Part shown: positions 8,868 to 18,758 of the stretch, piece by piece
How positions within the stretch are numbered: position 1 is the stretch's first letter
Layout: each line of letters begins with the position of its first letter
Source of the DNA: JARFQW01 sp963842955
Lineage (GTDB): Bacteria > Pseudomonadota > Gammaproteobacteria > Steroidobacterales > XN24
Length of the DNA: 64,000 bases
Assembly: GCA_963842955.1 (NCBI GenBank)
Contig: CAWJIJ010000009.1
Coordinates: 620,001 to 684,000, forward strand
Direction of reading: 5' to 3'
Notes under the pieces: generated by a model
Told to the model about the DNA's origin: nothing
What the model saw: only the letters and a program-made list of their open reading frames with translations
Database searches by the model: none
Made by a program: the position numbers and the translations under genes

Positions 8868-10115
8868 ATGTTTCGACCCCTTGAAGCCTTCATCGGCCTG
8901 CGTTACCTGCGTGCCCGGCGCAAGAACCAGTTCGTCTCGTTCATCTCGCTGATGTCACTGCTGGGTGTCATGGTGGGCGTGGCGGCGCTGATCGTGGTCG
9001 TCTCGGTCATGAACGGGTTCGAAAACGAACTGCGCCAGCGGCTCTTGAGCATGACTGCGCATGCCGTTGTCACCGGGCCGGGCAACCGCCTTGACGATTG
9101 GCCGCCGGTGGCCGACGAGGCCCGGGAGGACCCCCGGGTGCTTGCGGCTGCTCCGTATGTCGAGATTCAGGGCATGCTGGCTCGGGAGGGGTCTTTGCGC
9201 CCGGCTCTTGTACGCGGTGTGCTCCCGGAAGAGGAGGGCAAGGTGTCGCAGATCGCCGAGTTTATTCGCCAGGGCCGGCTGGAAGACCTTACTCCGGGCG
9301 GGCAGCGGATTATTCTTGGCCGTTTGCTGGCCGCCCGGCTCGGCGCCATGCCCGGCGACGGCGTTACGCTGATGATACCCGCGGGCCAGGGCGCCGGAAT
9401 TCGCCTCACCCCGAGGCTGCGCAGCTTCGAGGTGGCCGGGGTATTCGAAGTGGGGATGGAAGAGCATGACGGCTTGCTCGCCCTGGTGCACCTCGAGGAC
9501 GCAGCGGCTGCGCGAGGCTGGCCGGGCGAAGTCAGCGGCGTTCGGCTGGAACTCGATGACATGTTTTCGGCGCCGGCCGTGGCTGAATCGCTTCGTGCGG
9601 GCCTGCCCGCCGATTACGAGACCCGGGACTGGACCCAGGAGAACGCGTCATATTTCCGCGCCGTCCGGATCGAAAAGACGATGATGAGTATCATCCTCTT
9701 CCTGGTCGTGGCGGTGGCCGCGTTCAATATTGTGGCGACCCTCGTGATGGTGGTCACCGACAAGCGCGCCGAAATCGCGATCCTGCGGACCCTGGGTCTC
9801 GCCCCGGGGGGCGTCATGCAGGTCTTTCTCATCCAGGGCCTGGTGATCGGCGTCGCCGGTACGGCGCTGGGTATTGGCCTGGGGGTGCTGCTCGCCGTCA
9901 ATGTGGAGACCATCGTGCCCGTGATCGAGCAACTGTTCGGTTTCCAGTTCATGCCCGCGGACGTTTACTACATATCCAGTCTGCCGTCCGAGCTCAGGCC
10001 CAGGCAGGTTGCCGGTATCGGCCTGCTCGCATTTCTCCTGTGCGTGCTCTCGACCCTCTATCCGTCCTTCCAGGCGGCGGCAACCCATCCCGCGGAGGCA
10101 CTGCGTTATGAGTGA
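8868..10115 (+). CDS. lolC: Lipoprotein-releasing system permease, LolC-like
   Basis: A 415-residue LolC/LolE-family inner-membrane protein. It opens with the diagnostic FIGLRYLRARRKNQFVSFISLMSLLGV and SVMNGFENELRQRLL. A transmembrane helix near residues 25-50 is followed by a large periplasmic domain (about 50-265) and three C-terminal helices ending in TLYPSFQAAATHPAEALRYE. With LolE and LolD it extracts mature lipoproteins from the inner membrane and hands them to LolA. Its last 8 bases overlap the start of the paralogue that follows. I assign LolC by position and because the next gene is closer to LolE; many gammaproteobacteria have two such paralogues and the C/E labels are not secure. 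Confidence 0.9.
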   Translation: MFRPLEAFIGLRYLRARRKNQFVSFISLMSLLGVMVGVAALIVVVSVMNGFENELRQRLLSMTAHAVVTGPGNRLDDWPPVADEAREDPRVLAAAPYVEIQGMLAREGSLRPALVRGVLPEEEGKVSQIAEFIRQGRLEDLTPGGQRIILGRLLAARLGAMPGDGVTLMIPAGQGAGIRLTPRLRSFEVAGVFEVGMEEHDGLLALVHLEDAAAARGWPGEVSGVRLELDDMFSAPAVAESLRAGLPADYETRDWTQENASYFRAVRIEKTMMSIILFLVVAVAAFNIVATLVMVVTDKRAEIAILRTLGLAPGGVMQVFLIQGLVIGVAGTALGIGLGVLLAVNVETIVPVIEQLFGFQFMPADVYYISSLPSELRPRQVAGIGLLAFLLCVLSTLYPSFQAAATHPAEALRYE

Positions 10116-11395
10116 CCCGGCCGTGGCGGAGTCCGGCGGCAATCGGGATCGCACCGCCTGGGAGTGGCGGGTCGGCCTGCGCTATATCCGTGCGCGCACG
10201 TCGAACCGCTTCGTGTCCTTTATTTCCTCCATCTCGATTCTTGGCGTTGCGCTGGGCGTGGCAGTCCTCATCGTCGTGCTGTCCGTCATGAACGGTTTCG
10301 AGTCGGAGCTGCGGACGCGGATTCTGAGCATGACCTCGCACGCGTCGTTGATTGGTTACGACAACGGCATGGAGGATTGGCAGGCAGCCCGCGATCTCAT
10401 AGAAGCGGATCCGCGGATCCGCGGGGCCGCACCTTTCGTCGAGGGCGAGGGCTCTGTTGCTGCATGCTTCCCGAAGCTCCGGTGTCATGGTGCGCGGTGT
10501 CGTTCCGGCTGATGAGAGCAAGGTGTCTGGCCTGGCAAGCAACATGACCGAAGGTTCCCTCGATCAGCTCCGGGCCGGTGAATACGGCATCGTGCTCGGC
10601 AGCGCGCTGGCGCGGGAACTGGAGCTTGAGGTCGGCGACCGGACGGTCCTGGCGATCTCCCAGGGTGTCGTAACGCCAGCGGGGCTGGTGCCGAGAATGC
10701 GCCGATTTACCGTGACGGGTCTGTTTGAGGCCGGCATGTACGAATTCGATCGGGGCTTCGCCTTCGTGCATGTGGAGGATGCGGCGAAATTGTTCGGTCT
10801 CGGAGATCGGGTCAGTGGACTGAAGGTCTCGGTGACGCAGTTGTTCGACGCGCCGGAGATCATCCGCGACGCCGCCCAGTCGCTCGGCGGGCCGTTCTAC
10901 GTGAGTGACTGGACCCGGCAGCACGCCAATTTCTTCCGCTCGATTCAGCTGACCAAGCGAATGATGTTTACGATTCTCCTGCTTGTCGTCGCCGTAGCGG
11001 CCTTTAACATCGTCTCGACCCTGGTGATGGTCGTGAAGGGCAAGCAGGGGGACATTGCCATCCTGCGAACCATGGGCGCATCGCCGGCGTCCATCATGCG
11101 GGTGTTTATTGTCCAGGGCAGTCTGATCGGCATCCTCGGAACCCTCGGGGGGCTGGCGCTCGGCGTTCTGATTGCAACCAATATCGAGACCCTTGTGCAT
11201 GGCCTGGAGCGTATCGCCAATACCCAGTTCCTGGCCCCCGACGTCTACTTCATGAGCGATCTCCCGGCGGAGGTCCAGCCAGCCGACCTGCTGAAGATCT
11301 GCGGCACGGCCGTGGTGTTGTCGGTGGTCTCCACGATCTATCCTGCCTGGCGGGCGGCCAGGACTCAGCCGGCAGAGGCTCTGCGCCATGAATAG
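10108..11395 (+). CDS. lolE: Lipoprotein-releasing system permease, LolE-like, with one frameshift
   Basis: The second LolC/E-family permease, about 428 residues once joined. The start (ATG 10108) overlaps lolC by 8 bases. The first frame runs to AAPFVEGEG near 10450. The correct continuation, ALLLHASRSSGVMVRGV, is in the next frame and runs to PAEALRHE and the TAG at 11393. One extra G in GGG (10449-10451) explains the break. LolE-like traits: SSISILGVALGVAVLIV, the W-QAARDLIEADPRI-AAP segment, and STLVMVVKGKQGDIAILRTMGAS. Since the Lol exporter is normally essential, a sequencing error is favoured over a pseudogene. Confidence 0.88.
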
Positions 11396-11483
11396 CGGCC
11401 GATGAAACAACCACGATTCCCGAGGCGGCGGCCCGTGCCGGCGCCCCTAATGTCATTGGCCGGCGGCGAGAGGAAGTGAACCT

Positions 11484-12209
11484 GTGATCGAAAACAAGGA
11501 CGTGGTGCTGAAGTGTACCGACCTCAGGAAGACCTTCCGGGAAGGCGAGAGCAGTCTCGAGGTCCTGTCGGGGGTTCAGCTCGAGGTTCGGCGGGGTGAT
11601 CGCATGGCCATCATCGGCGCCAGCGGGTCCGGCAAGACAACGCTGTTACAGCTACTGGGCGGGCTGGATGTGCCAACCACCGGCACAGTGGAGGTCGGGG
11701 GGCGCGAACTGTCCTCGCTCAGCGAATCCGAGCGGGGGAGTCTGCGCAACCGCGCGATCGGGTTCGTCTACCAGTTCCATCATCTCCTGCCGGAGTTCAC
11801 AGCGCTGGAAAACGTCGCCATGCCCCTCCTGGTTCGTCGCCTTGCGGTGGATGATGCGGCTTCCGCGGCGCGGCGCTTGCTGGAGCGCGTTGGTCTGGGT
11901 GCGCGCCTCGACCATAAGCCCGGCGAGCTGTCGGGCGGCGAGCGTCAGCGTGCGGCCGTCGCCCGGGCGCTCATCACCCAGCCAGCGCTCGTGTTGGCGG
12001 ATGAGCCGACCGGCAACCTGGACAGGAAGACCGGCGCAACCGTGTTTGAGTTAATGCTGGAACTCAACCGGGAACTGGGTACCAGTCTCATCGTGGTCAC
12101 CCACGATCCCGACATGGCCGCGCGCATGGACCGGATACTCACGCTGGCCGACGGCCGCCTCGAACCGGCGACACCGATGCCCGCAACGGCCCTGTCATCA
12201 GCGCCCTGA
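11484..12209 (+). CDS. lolD: Lipoprotein-releasing ATPase LolD
   Basis: A 241-residue ABC ATPase. Walker A GASGSGKTT near residue 43, Q-loop in VYQFHHLLPEFTALENV, signature LSGGERQR near 152, Walker B LVLADEPTGNLD, and H-loop in VVTHD. The FHHLLPEF Q-loop segment and P-x-L-V-x-R after it are characteristic of LolD. It powers the two permeases immediately upstream. It starts at GTG 11484, with GAGGAAG seven bases upstream. An 88-base gap separates it from lolE, so the three genes probably form one transcript. The C-terminal tail past residue 228 is alanine/proline-rich and variable. Confidence 0.95.
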   Translation: MIENKDVVLKCTDLRKTFREGESSLEVLSGVQLEVRRGDRMAIIGASGSGKTTLLQLLGGLDVPTTGTVEVGGRELSSLSESERGSLRNRAIGFVYQFHHLLPEFTALENVAMPLLVRRLAVDDAASAARRLLERVGLGARLDHKPGELSGGERQRAAVARALITQPALVLADEPTGNLDRKTGATVFELMLELNRELGTSLIVVTHDPDMAARMDRILTLADGRLEPATPMPATALSSAP

Positions 12210-12280
12210 GACCCAATTAGGCGCAAAATCACCGGATTGGCTGTCCTGAAGTAGCGGCTCGGGCCGCCTATGGTCCGGAG

Positions 12281-14629
12281 ATGGTTTCCGGCCTGATCAG
12301 GCGCGTGCCCCTGGGCAGGAGTCGTCCGCCGCTGGCCGCGGCTCTCGGCATGCTCGCTGGGGCGTGGATCGGTGTTTCCCTCCCGTCGCTGCCGCCGGCC
12401 GGCACCGCGATGCTCGCCGTCACGGCTTCAGCCGGTTTTGCGGCCCGGTCCCCGGCAGCTGCCGGTCTGGCAGCCGGTCTCGGGCGTGCGCTGCAGGCGG
12501 GCAGAAAGGTCGTCGACCAGCAGCGCACCGGACCGCGGATCCAGGAAGCCTGGATCACGCTGACGCTCGCCACGGTTGTCGAACGACCCGGTCGCTACGT
12601 GTTGAACGGGACCGCAACCGGGCCGAAGGGCCGGCCCCGGCGGATACGCCTGAACTGGTATCTGCATACGCCGGCAGGACAAGACTCCATGGCCTCGTCT
12701 GGTCCGCCGCGGGCGGGCGAGCGCTGGCGTCTGAAAGCCGTGCTGCGGCGGCCCCACGGGACCCTCAATCCCGGTGCCTGGGACTACGAGGCCTATCTGT
12801 TTCGCCACGGCATCAGCCGGGTCGGCTACGTGCGTGCCGATCCCGGCAACCGCAGACTGGGAGAGGCGAGTGGCCTTCAGCGATGGCGATCGGCGCTGTC
12901 GGGGGCGATTGCGGCGGCGGCGGGTCCGCCGTTCGCCGCCGCCGTTCTCCCGGCACTCGCCACGGGCTACCGCGGCGACCTGTCGACAGCGGACTGGGAA
13001 CTGCTTTCGGTCACGGGAACCGCGCACCTGGTGGCGATATCCGGACTACACGTGGGCCTCGTGGCTCTCATGGGCTTTTTTGTCGGCAGGCGTATGCTGG
13101 GCGCGTTCGGTTTCACCGGCGCGATCGCACGCGACGACGGTGCCCGCCTGATCGCCCTTGCGGCTGCCGCAGGCTACGCGGGGCTGGCGGGTTTCTCCGT
13201 GCCTTCACGTCGCGCGCTGGTCATGCTGGGCGCGTGGACCCTCGCGGGGTTCCTGCGGCGTCGCCCGCATGGCGGGGACATTCTGGGCGCCGCCGTCATC
13301 GTTATTCTCATTCTTGATCCCCTGGCCATCCTGGACCGGGGTTTCCTGATGTCTTTCGTTGCGGTCGCTGCCCTCCTCGCTGTTGCCGCGGGACGGCCGC
13401 GGGGCGGCACGATAGTGAGTTTGCAGATCGGTCTTTGGGCCGGCCTTCTCGTTCCGACCGCGGCGATTTTCGGACGGATCTCCATGCTCGCGCCGCTGGC
13501 GAATCTGCTGGCAGTGCCCGCGTTTTCACTGTTTATCGTGCCGGCGACCCTGGCCGGGGTCCTGGTCTATCCGGTGCTGCCGAAGCTTGCGGACGGGCTT
13601 TGGGGCGCCGCCGGGCTGGGTGTCACTGTTGTTTTCGGCCTGCTGGCACGTCTTGGCGGAGGTTTGCCACCGGCGTTCGATGTTCCGGGGCCGACGGGTG
13701 TTGTGCTCGTCATCGGCGTGCTCGCGGCGGGCCTCAGCCTGGCCCCCGCCCCGCGAGCCGGCAAGGCAGGGGCGCTGGGCGCCATGGTCCTTGCGCTTTG
13801 CGCCTCGCCTGCGCCGCCGGCGGCAGGCGCTTTCAGAGCCACCGTCCTGGATGTCGGCCAGGGGCTGGCCGTTGTCATACAGACCCATCGCCACACGCTG
13901 GTCTACGACGCCGGGCCGGGCTGGCCTGGAGGTGACGCCGGTCTGTTCTCCGTGTTGCCTGCTCTGCAACAGGCGGGCGTCCGTGCGCTCGATGCCTTGA
14001 TGATCAGTCACCCGGACAAGGACCATGCCGGCGGTGCGGCGACGGTGGTCGGGAGGTTCGGTAAGGCGCTCAGACTCGGTGCCGTGCCGGGAGAGGAGGG
14101 CAAGCCCTGCGTCCGGGGCCAGCGATGGATCTGGGACGGGGTCGATTTCGCCGTATGGCATCCCGCCGATGCGGGCACCCCGGTATCGGACAATGACAGT
14201 TCTTGCGTTCTGCACGTTTCCCACGCCCGCGGGGGCATTCTCCTTCCCGGTGACATCGGTGTTCGCGTCGAAGCCGGACTGGCCGCCGACGTTGCGCGGG
14301 CTCCGGTGGACCTGGTGGTCGTGGCCCACCACGGCAGCCGGACATCATCGTCAGAGGACTTCGTCACGGCGGCCAGCGCCCGCTGGGCAATTTTTGCGGC
14401 AGCCCGGGGAAACCGGTGGGGATTCCCGGACCCTGCCGTGGCTGCCCGCTGGCGTTCGACCGGTGCCAAAACCCTGACTACCGGGCGCGAAGGAGCCCTG
14501 ACCTTCGAATTCCCGGCCAGCGAAGAGCCCCGCCTCGCTGTCGCCGAGCGGGCTCATGCCTGCCGCTACTGGCGTTCCTGCGGCACCGGTCGGTGGCAGC
14601 CGGGATTTCCGGAGGCGGGTCATAAATAG
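12281..14629 (+). CDS. comEC: DNA internalization-related competence protein ComEC/Rec2
   Basis: A 782-residue multi-pass membrane protein. N-terminal hydrophobic segment, a soluble OB-like region with GERWRLKAVLRRPHGTLNPGAWDYE (about 145-170), the Competence domain with VTGTAHLVAISGLHVGL near 245-260 and multiple helices, then a metallo-beta-lactamase-like domain from about 520 with LDVGQGLAVV and H577-x-D579-x-D581-H582 in SHPDKDH. ComEC forms the channel through which single-stranded DNA enters the cytoplasm, so the strain has at least part of the natural transformation machinery. It sits between lolD and exbB, the same place I recall from Pseudomonas. Confidence 0.93.
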   Translation: MVSGLIRRVPLGRSRPPLAAALGMLAGAWIGVSLPSLPPAGTAMLAVTASAGFAARSPAAAGLAAGLGRALQAGRKVVDQQRTGPRIQEAWITLTLATVVERPGRYVLNGTATGPKGRPRRIRLNWYLHTPAGQDSMASSGPPRAGERWRLKAVLRRPHGTLNPGAWDYEAYLFRHGISRVGYVRADPGNRRLGEASGLQRWRSALSGAIAAAAGPPFAAAVLPALATGYRGDLSTADWELLSVTGTAHLVAISGLHVGLVALMGFFVGRRMLGAFGFTGAIARDDGARLIALAAAAGYAGLAGFSVPSRRALVMLGAWTLAGFLRRRPHGGDILGAAVIVILILDPLAILDRGFLMSFVAVAALLAVAAGRPRGGTIVSLQIGLWAGLLVPTAAIFGRISMLAPLANLLAVPAFSLFIVPATLAGVLVYPVLPKLADGLWGAAGLGVTVVFGLLARLGGGLPPAFDVPGPTGVVLVIGVLAAGLSLAPAPRAGKAGALGAMVLALCASPAPPAAGAFRATVLDVGQGLAVVIQTHRHTLVYDAGPGWPGGDAGLFSVLPALQQAGVRALDALMISHPDKDHAGGAATVVGRFGKALRLGAVPGEEGKPCVRGQRWIWDGVDFAVWHPADAGTPVSDNDSSCVLHVSHARGGILLPGDIGVRVEAGLAADVARAPVDLVVVAHHGSRTSSSEDFVTAASARWAIFAAARGNRWGFPDPAVAARWRSTGAKTLTTGREGALTFEFPASEEPRLAVAERAHACRYWRSCGTGRWQPGFPEAGHK

Positions 14630-14679
14630 GTATCATCTGCCGGCCCGCATAGGCTGGACTAACCCCCGGAACTGGAAAC

Positions 14680-15306
14680 ATGTTTGAGATCGTCAAGGCC
14701 GGTGGATGGGTCATGTTGCCCATCATTCTCTGTTCGGTGGTTGCTGCCGCCATCATCATCGAGCGCCTCTGGACCTTGCAGAAGAGCCGGGTTCTGCCGA
14801 AAGACCTGACCGCAAGGGTCTGGAGCTGGGCGCGGAACAAGCAGCTGGACCAGCAGCATGTCCATGCCCTTGCCGGTTCATCTCCTCTCGGCATGGTGCT
14901 GGCCGCGGGGCTTCTGAACCGCGACCGCAGCCGGGAAATGATGAAGGAAAGTATCGAGGATACCGGCCGGCACGTCGTCCACGAGCTGGAACGCTATCTG
15001 AACTCACTCGGAACCATTGCGGCAATTACCCCCTTGCTCGGTCTCCTCGGCACCGTGATCGGCATGGTGCGCGTTTTCACGGCGATCACGGAAGAAGGTG
15101 TAGGCAACCCGGCGGTCCTTGCGGGTGGTATCTCCGAGGCCCTGATCACGACTGCCGCCGGCCTGTGCGTGGCGATTCCGAGCCTCATGGGGTATCGATA
15201 CCTGCGCGGCCGCGTCGATGAACTGGTCGTGGACATGGAAAAGGAGGCCATGAAGCTTGTCGAGGCCCTGCACGCCGGCCTGCCCGGGGACGAGGAGGAG
15301 GCATGA
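14680..15306 (+). CDS. exbB: MotA/TolQ/ExbB-family proton channel protein
   Basis: A 208-residue inner-membrane protein with the ExbB/TolQ plan: one helix at the N-terminus (about 8-28), a cytoplasmic segment, and two helices around 110-130 and 150-180, with the family LGLLGTVIGMVRVF and the ALITTAAGLCVAIPSL stretches. With the ExbD-type protein next to it, it forms a proton-driven motor that energises an outer-membrane process. Position between comEC and msbA/lpxK suggests the widely conserved envelope-linked ExbBD pair, not a TonB-specific one. The gene symbol marks the family only. The two coding regions overlap by 4 bases (ATGA). Confidence 0.9.
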   Translation: MFEIVKAGGWVMLPIILCSVVAAAIIIERLWTLQKSRVLPKDLTARVWSWARNKQLDQQHVHALAGSSPLGMVLAAGLLNRDRSREMMKESIEDTGRHVVHELERYLNSLGTIAAITPLLGLLGTVIGMVRVFTAITEEGVGNPAVLAGGISEALITTAAGLCVAIPSLMGYRYLRGRVDELVVDMEKEAMKLVEALHAGLPGDEEEA

Positions 15307-15734
15307 AGCTCCAGACCCGTCCGCGTGAAGAGCCGGAGGTCAACCTGACGTCGCTGATCGATGTCGTTCTGCTGCTGCTCGTATTCTTCATGGTCTCCAC
15401 GAGCTTTCTCAAGGAAACCGAGATTCGGCTGCGCCTGCCGGAGGCCGAGGCGGTGCAACGCAGCGACGCCCAGCCGCCCGTCATCATTACGGTAACGGCG
15501 GACGGCGGCTTCTTCGTGGATGGCCGGGAGGTCATCAACCGACGGGTAGACACCCTCCGGCGCGCCATTGTGGAGGCGGCCGGCGAGGATCGCTCCCGGC
15601 CGGTGACGATACGTGCAGACGCGCGCACCGAACACCAGGCGGTCGTCACGGCCATGGACGTGGCCGGCCGGCTGGGGTTTACCAAGATCAACATCGCCAC
15701 CATACATTCGCCTGGATCGCCCGGGAATGAGTGA
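15303..15734 (+). CDS. exbD: ExbD/TolR-family protein
   Basis: A 143-residue protein. After a short cytoplasmic tail (PEVNLTSLIDVVLLLLVFFM) there is a single membrane helix at about residues 15-35 carrying the conserved aspartate at about residue 20. The rest is a periplasmic ExbD/TolR domain with VTADGGFFVDGREV and PVTIRADARTEHQAVVTAMDVAG. It works with the upstream ExbB-like protein as a proton-motive-force-driven energiser. Its last 8 bases overlap msbA, so translation of exbB, exbD, msbA and lpxK is probably coupled. Confidence 0.92.
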   Translation: MKLQTRPREEPEVNLTSLIDVVLLLLVFFMVSTSFLKETEIRLRLPEAEAVQRSDAQPPVIITVTADGGFFVDGREVINRRVDTLRRAIVEAAGEDRSRPVTIRADARTEHQAVVTAMDVAGRLGFTKINIATIHSPGSPGNE

Positions 15735-17481
15735 GCCGCCGGGGGAGTCGGAGGCGGCCTCCGTCTACCGGCGGCTCCTCGGCTATTCCTTCCAGCACTG
15801 GCCGATGTTCCTCGCGGCCATCGTCGGGATGGTTCTGTACGCAGCCATCCAGACCGGGTTCGCGGCCATGATCAAGCCCCTGCTGGATCGCGGCTTTGTG
15901 AACCGGGACCCGGATTTCATCCGAATGCTTCCGGTCATCATTTTCGGCATCTTCGCGGTCCGTGGCGCGGCGAGCTTCATGGAATCCTTCTGCATGGAGT
16001 GGGTGGGCCGGCGAGTGGTCAAGACCATGCGCCACGAGTTGTTCGCGAAGTTCCTGGAATTGCCGACGAGTTTCTATGATCAGACCTCGTCCGGCGTCCT
16101 GCTGTCCAAGCTGACCTACAACACCGAGCAGGTGGCCCAGGCGGCCACGCGGGTGATCACGACCCTGGTGCGGGACACGCTGACCATCATCGGTCTGTTG
16201 GGATGGATGCTCTGGATCAATACCCGGCTGACGCTATTCATTCTCGTGGTCGGCCCGTTGATGGCGATCCTCATTCGGACCGTAAGCCGTTACTTTCGCC
16301 GTTACAGTGCACGTATTCAGAATTCCATGGGCGACGTCACCCAGGTGGCCGAGGAAGTGCTGGAGGCGCATCGCGTCGTCAAGGTTTTCAATGGCGAGGA
16401 ATTCGAGCTGTCCGAGTTTGAGGCGGTCAACGAGAAGAACCGGTACCTGCACATGAAGCTGGCGGCCACGAAGGGTGGCAGCACGCCGGTCATCCAGCTG
16501 CTGGCAGCGGCAGGGCTGTCCTCGGTGATCTACGTGGCTACGCTGGACAGCGGTGAGACCGGAATCTCGGTCGGTGACTTCAGCTCGTTTCTCTCCGCGA
16601 TGCTCCTGCTGATGGATCCCTTGAAGCGCCTGACGAATATCAATGCGCCGCTGCAGCAGGGTATCGCCGCGGGAAAAAGCATATTCGATCTCCTGGACGA
16701 GCCATCCGAGACCGACGGCGGGAGCCGGAATGTCGAGCGGGCTGAGGGAGGCGTCGAGTACCGGGGGGTGTCCTTCCTCTATCAGCCCGACAAGGGATAC
16801 GCTCTGAAGGACATTCAGCTTCGGATAGAGCCGGGTCAGCGGGTAGCCTTCGTGGGCCGCTCTGGCAGCGGCAAGACGACGCTGGTGAGCCTGCTGCCGA
16901 GGTTCTACGACCCCACCGATGGCGTCGTGCTGGTGGATGGTATGGATGCCCGGAACTATCGCCTGGAGGAGTTGAGGCGGCAGATCAGCATGGTCGGGCA
17001 GGACGTCAAGCTGTTCAACGATACGATCTTCAACAACATCGCCTACGGTGGCATGCGCGGCGCCAGCGATGCGGCAGTGATCGACGCGGCCAGGGCAGCT
17101 CATGTCATGGAGTTCTGCGAGCGTCTGCCGGAAGGGCTGGAAACCTGGATCGGCGACCGGGGGGTGATGCTCTCCGGAGGACAGCGGCAGCGGGTTGCGA
17201 TTGCACGGGCCTTGCTGAAGGATGCCCCCATTCTGATTCTCGACGAAGCCACATCCGCTCTGGACACCGAGTCGGAGCGCTCGATCCAGTCCGCCCTTGA
17301 GCACCTGATGGAAGGTCGCACGACACTTGTGATCGCACACCGGCTCTCGACCATCGAAGGTGCAGACCGCATCGTGGTCATGGACCAGGGGCGGATCATC
17401 GAGCAGGGGAGTCATGCCGAGCTGAAAGCCGGCGATGGTCACTATGCGGCGCTGCATCGGATGCAGTTCGAGGGCTCATGA
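15727..17481 (+). CDS. msbA: Lipid A export ATP-binding/permease protein MsbA
   Basis: A 584-residue ABC exporter with fused membrane and ATPase domains. Six helices occupy about residues 20-320; the nucleotide-binding domain has Walker A GRSGSGKTT near 376, signature LSGGQRQR near 480, Walker B ILILDEATSALD and H-loop AHRLST. MsbA flips the lipid A core across the inner membrane. The start chosen is the ATG at 15727, 8 bases inside exbD, which gives the standard N-terminus; the longer open frame upstream is exbD read in another frame. lpxK follows with a 4-base overlap, the classic msbA-lpxK operon. Confidence 0.95.
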   Translation: MSEPPGESEAASVYRRLLGYSFQHWPMFLAAIVGMVLYAAIQTGFAAMIKPLLDRGFVNRDPDFIRMLPVIIFGIFAVRGAASFMESFCMEWVGRRVVKTMRHELFAKFLELPTSFYDQTSSGVLLSKLTYNTEQVAQAATRVITTLVRDTLTIIGLLGWMLWINTRLTLFILVVGPLMAILIRTVSRYFRRYSARIQNSMGDVTQVAEEVLEAHRVVKVFNGEEFELSEFEAVNEKNRYLHMKLAATKGGSTPVIQLLAAAGLSSVIYVATLDSGETGISVGDFSSFLSAMLLLMDPLKRLTNINAPLQQGIAAGKSIFDLLDEPSETDGGSRNVERAEGGVEYRGVSFLYQPDKGYALKDIQLRIEPGQRVAFVGRSGSGKTTLVSLLPRFYDPTDGVVLVDGMDARNYRLEELRRQISMVGQDVKLFNDTIFNNIAYGGMRGASDAAVIDAARAAHVMEFCERLPEGLETWIGDRGVMLSGGQRQRVAIARALLKDAPILILDEATSALDTESERSIQSALEHLMEGRTTLVIAHRLSTIEGADRIVVMDQGRIIEQGSHAELKAGDGHYAALHRMQFEGS

Positions 17482-18489
17482 GCAGAATCGCCGATTGGGC
17501 CCAGTCCATCTGGTACGGAAACGGCCAGGGCGCGCCTGGCCCTGACACCGCTAGAGTGGCTGTTCAGGGGCGTAGCAGGCGCACGGCGAAAGGCGTACGG
17601 CATGGGGTTGTTTCGGCACGGTCATCCAGGGGCGCCGGTCATTGTTGTGGGAAACCTGACGGTCGGCGGAGCGGGCAAGACACCACTCGTGATCTGGCTC
17701 GGACAGAATCTACAGATCCGAGGCTGGAAACCGGCTGTCGTTTCGCGCGGCTATGGCGGCCGCCGCGGCGGCGAGCCCGAGTGGGTAGAGCCCGGTTCCG
17801 ATCCAGGCGACTTCGGCGACGAGCCCGTGCTGATCGCGGAGGCCGGCTTGCCGGTTGCGGTTGGGCGGGACCGGCTTGCGGCCGCGGAATTCGTTCGCGC
17901 GGGTGGTGCGGATGTCATCCTGTCTGACGACGGCCTGCAGCACTATGCGCTCGAACGGGATCTGGAGATCGTCGTCATCGATGGCGACCGGGGATTGGGC
18001 AATGGACGCTGTCTCCCTGCGGGACCGTTGCGGGAGCCTGCGGCACGCCTGGCGGAGGCGGACCTGGTAGTGTGCAACGGATCGGGCCAATGCCCGCCTG
18101 GCGGGGCTGTTTACTCGCTGGTTATACGGATTGCCCGGGGCCTGGAGTCGGGCGAGTGTCGGCCTCTGGCGTCGTTTCGTGATCAGCCAGTTCATGCGGC
18201 TGCCGGCATCGGGAATCCGCAACGATTCTTCACAGCTCTTGAAGAGGCCGGGCTGGAAATTTCACGGCACCCGTTTCCCGATCACTACGGGTATCGGTCC
18301 GGTGACCTGAGCTTTGGCGATGATTTGCCGGTGCTGATAACATCCAAGGATGCCGTCAAGGCCCGGGCCTTCGATCGTTCCCGCTTGTGGGAGGTGCCGG
18401 CCGAGTGCGCGTTCGAGAACGACGACGGCGAGCGCGTCCTCAATACAGTGGAGGCCCGGTTGCGCGAGCTTGTTGCCGCAGCAGCCTGA
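17478..18489 (+). CDS. lpxK: Tetraacyldisaccharide 4'-kinase LpxK, with one frameshift
   Basis: LpxK phosphorylates the 4' position of the lipid A disaccharide. Start ATG 17478 overlaps msbA by 4 bases. The first 21 codons (MSRIADWAQSIWYGNGQG...) are in one frame, then one extra base near 17538-17542 (GGCCCT, most simply CCC for CC) shifts to the frame encoding LTPLEWLFRGVAGARRKAYGMGLF and the rest. Joined length is about 336 residues, as expected. P-loop VGNLTVGGAGKT near residue 58; SRGYGG, DEPVL, DDGLQH and the final ITSKDAVKA motif are all present. The kinase is essential in most Gram-negatives, so the shift is probably an error in the sequence. Confidence 0.9.
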
Positions 18490-18569
18490 GTGCTGCGGGC
18501 GATGTGCGAACCGGTATAAGTGCAGCGCGTGCGTGGGGCGCGGACGCGGACCGCGAGGAGACAAGACCG

Positions 18570-18758
18570 ATGGATCGAAGGCTTCTGGATTTTCTGGCAT
18601 GCCCGGTGTGCAAGGCTCCGCTGGAGTATCGGCGAGCGCGGGACGAACTGGTCTGTCGCCCCGAGCGCCTGGCCTATCCGGTGCGTGACGGCATTCCCGT
18701 GCTCCTGGCCGCGGAGGCGCGGCAGATGGATGTCGCTGAACTGGACGAACGGCCATGA
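18570..18758 (+). CDS. ycaR: Trm112-like UPF0434 (YcaR-type) protein
   Basis: A 62-residue protein of the YcaR/UPF0434 family: MDRRLLDFLACPVCKAPL at the start and LVCRPERLAYPVRDGIPVLL later. Homologues usually have a zinc-binding four-cysteine set; here I see the CPVC pair and one further cysteine (LVC), so the site is incomplete or differently built. GAGGAG lies nine bases before the ATG. It overlaps kdsB by 4 bases, the common lpxK-ycaR-kdsB arrangement. Function is not defined, although the Trm112 fold acts as a methyltransferase partner in other organisms. Confidence 0.9.
   Translation: MDRRLLDFLACPVCKAPLEYRRARDELVCRPERLAYPVRDGIPVLLAAEARQMDVAELDERP

Noticed and set aside
10397..11410. 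337-residue open frame antisense to lolE
   Set aside because: Shadow of the LolE coding strand, seen also opposite other membrane proteins here.
16234..17457. 407-residue open frame antisense to msbA
   Set aside because: Overlaps the conserved ATPase and membrane domains of MsbA; no independent signal.
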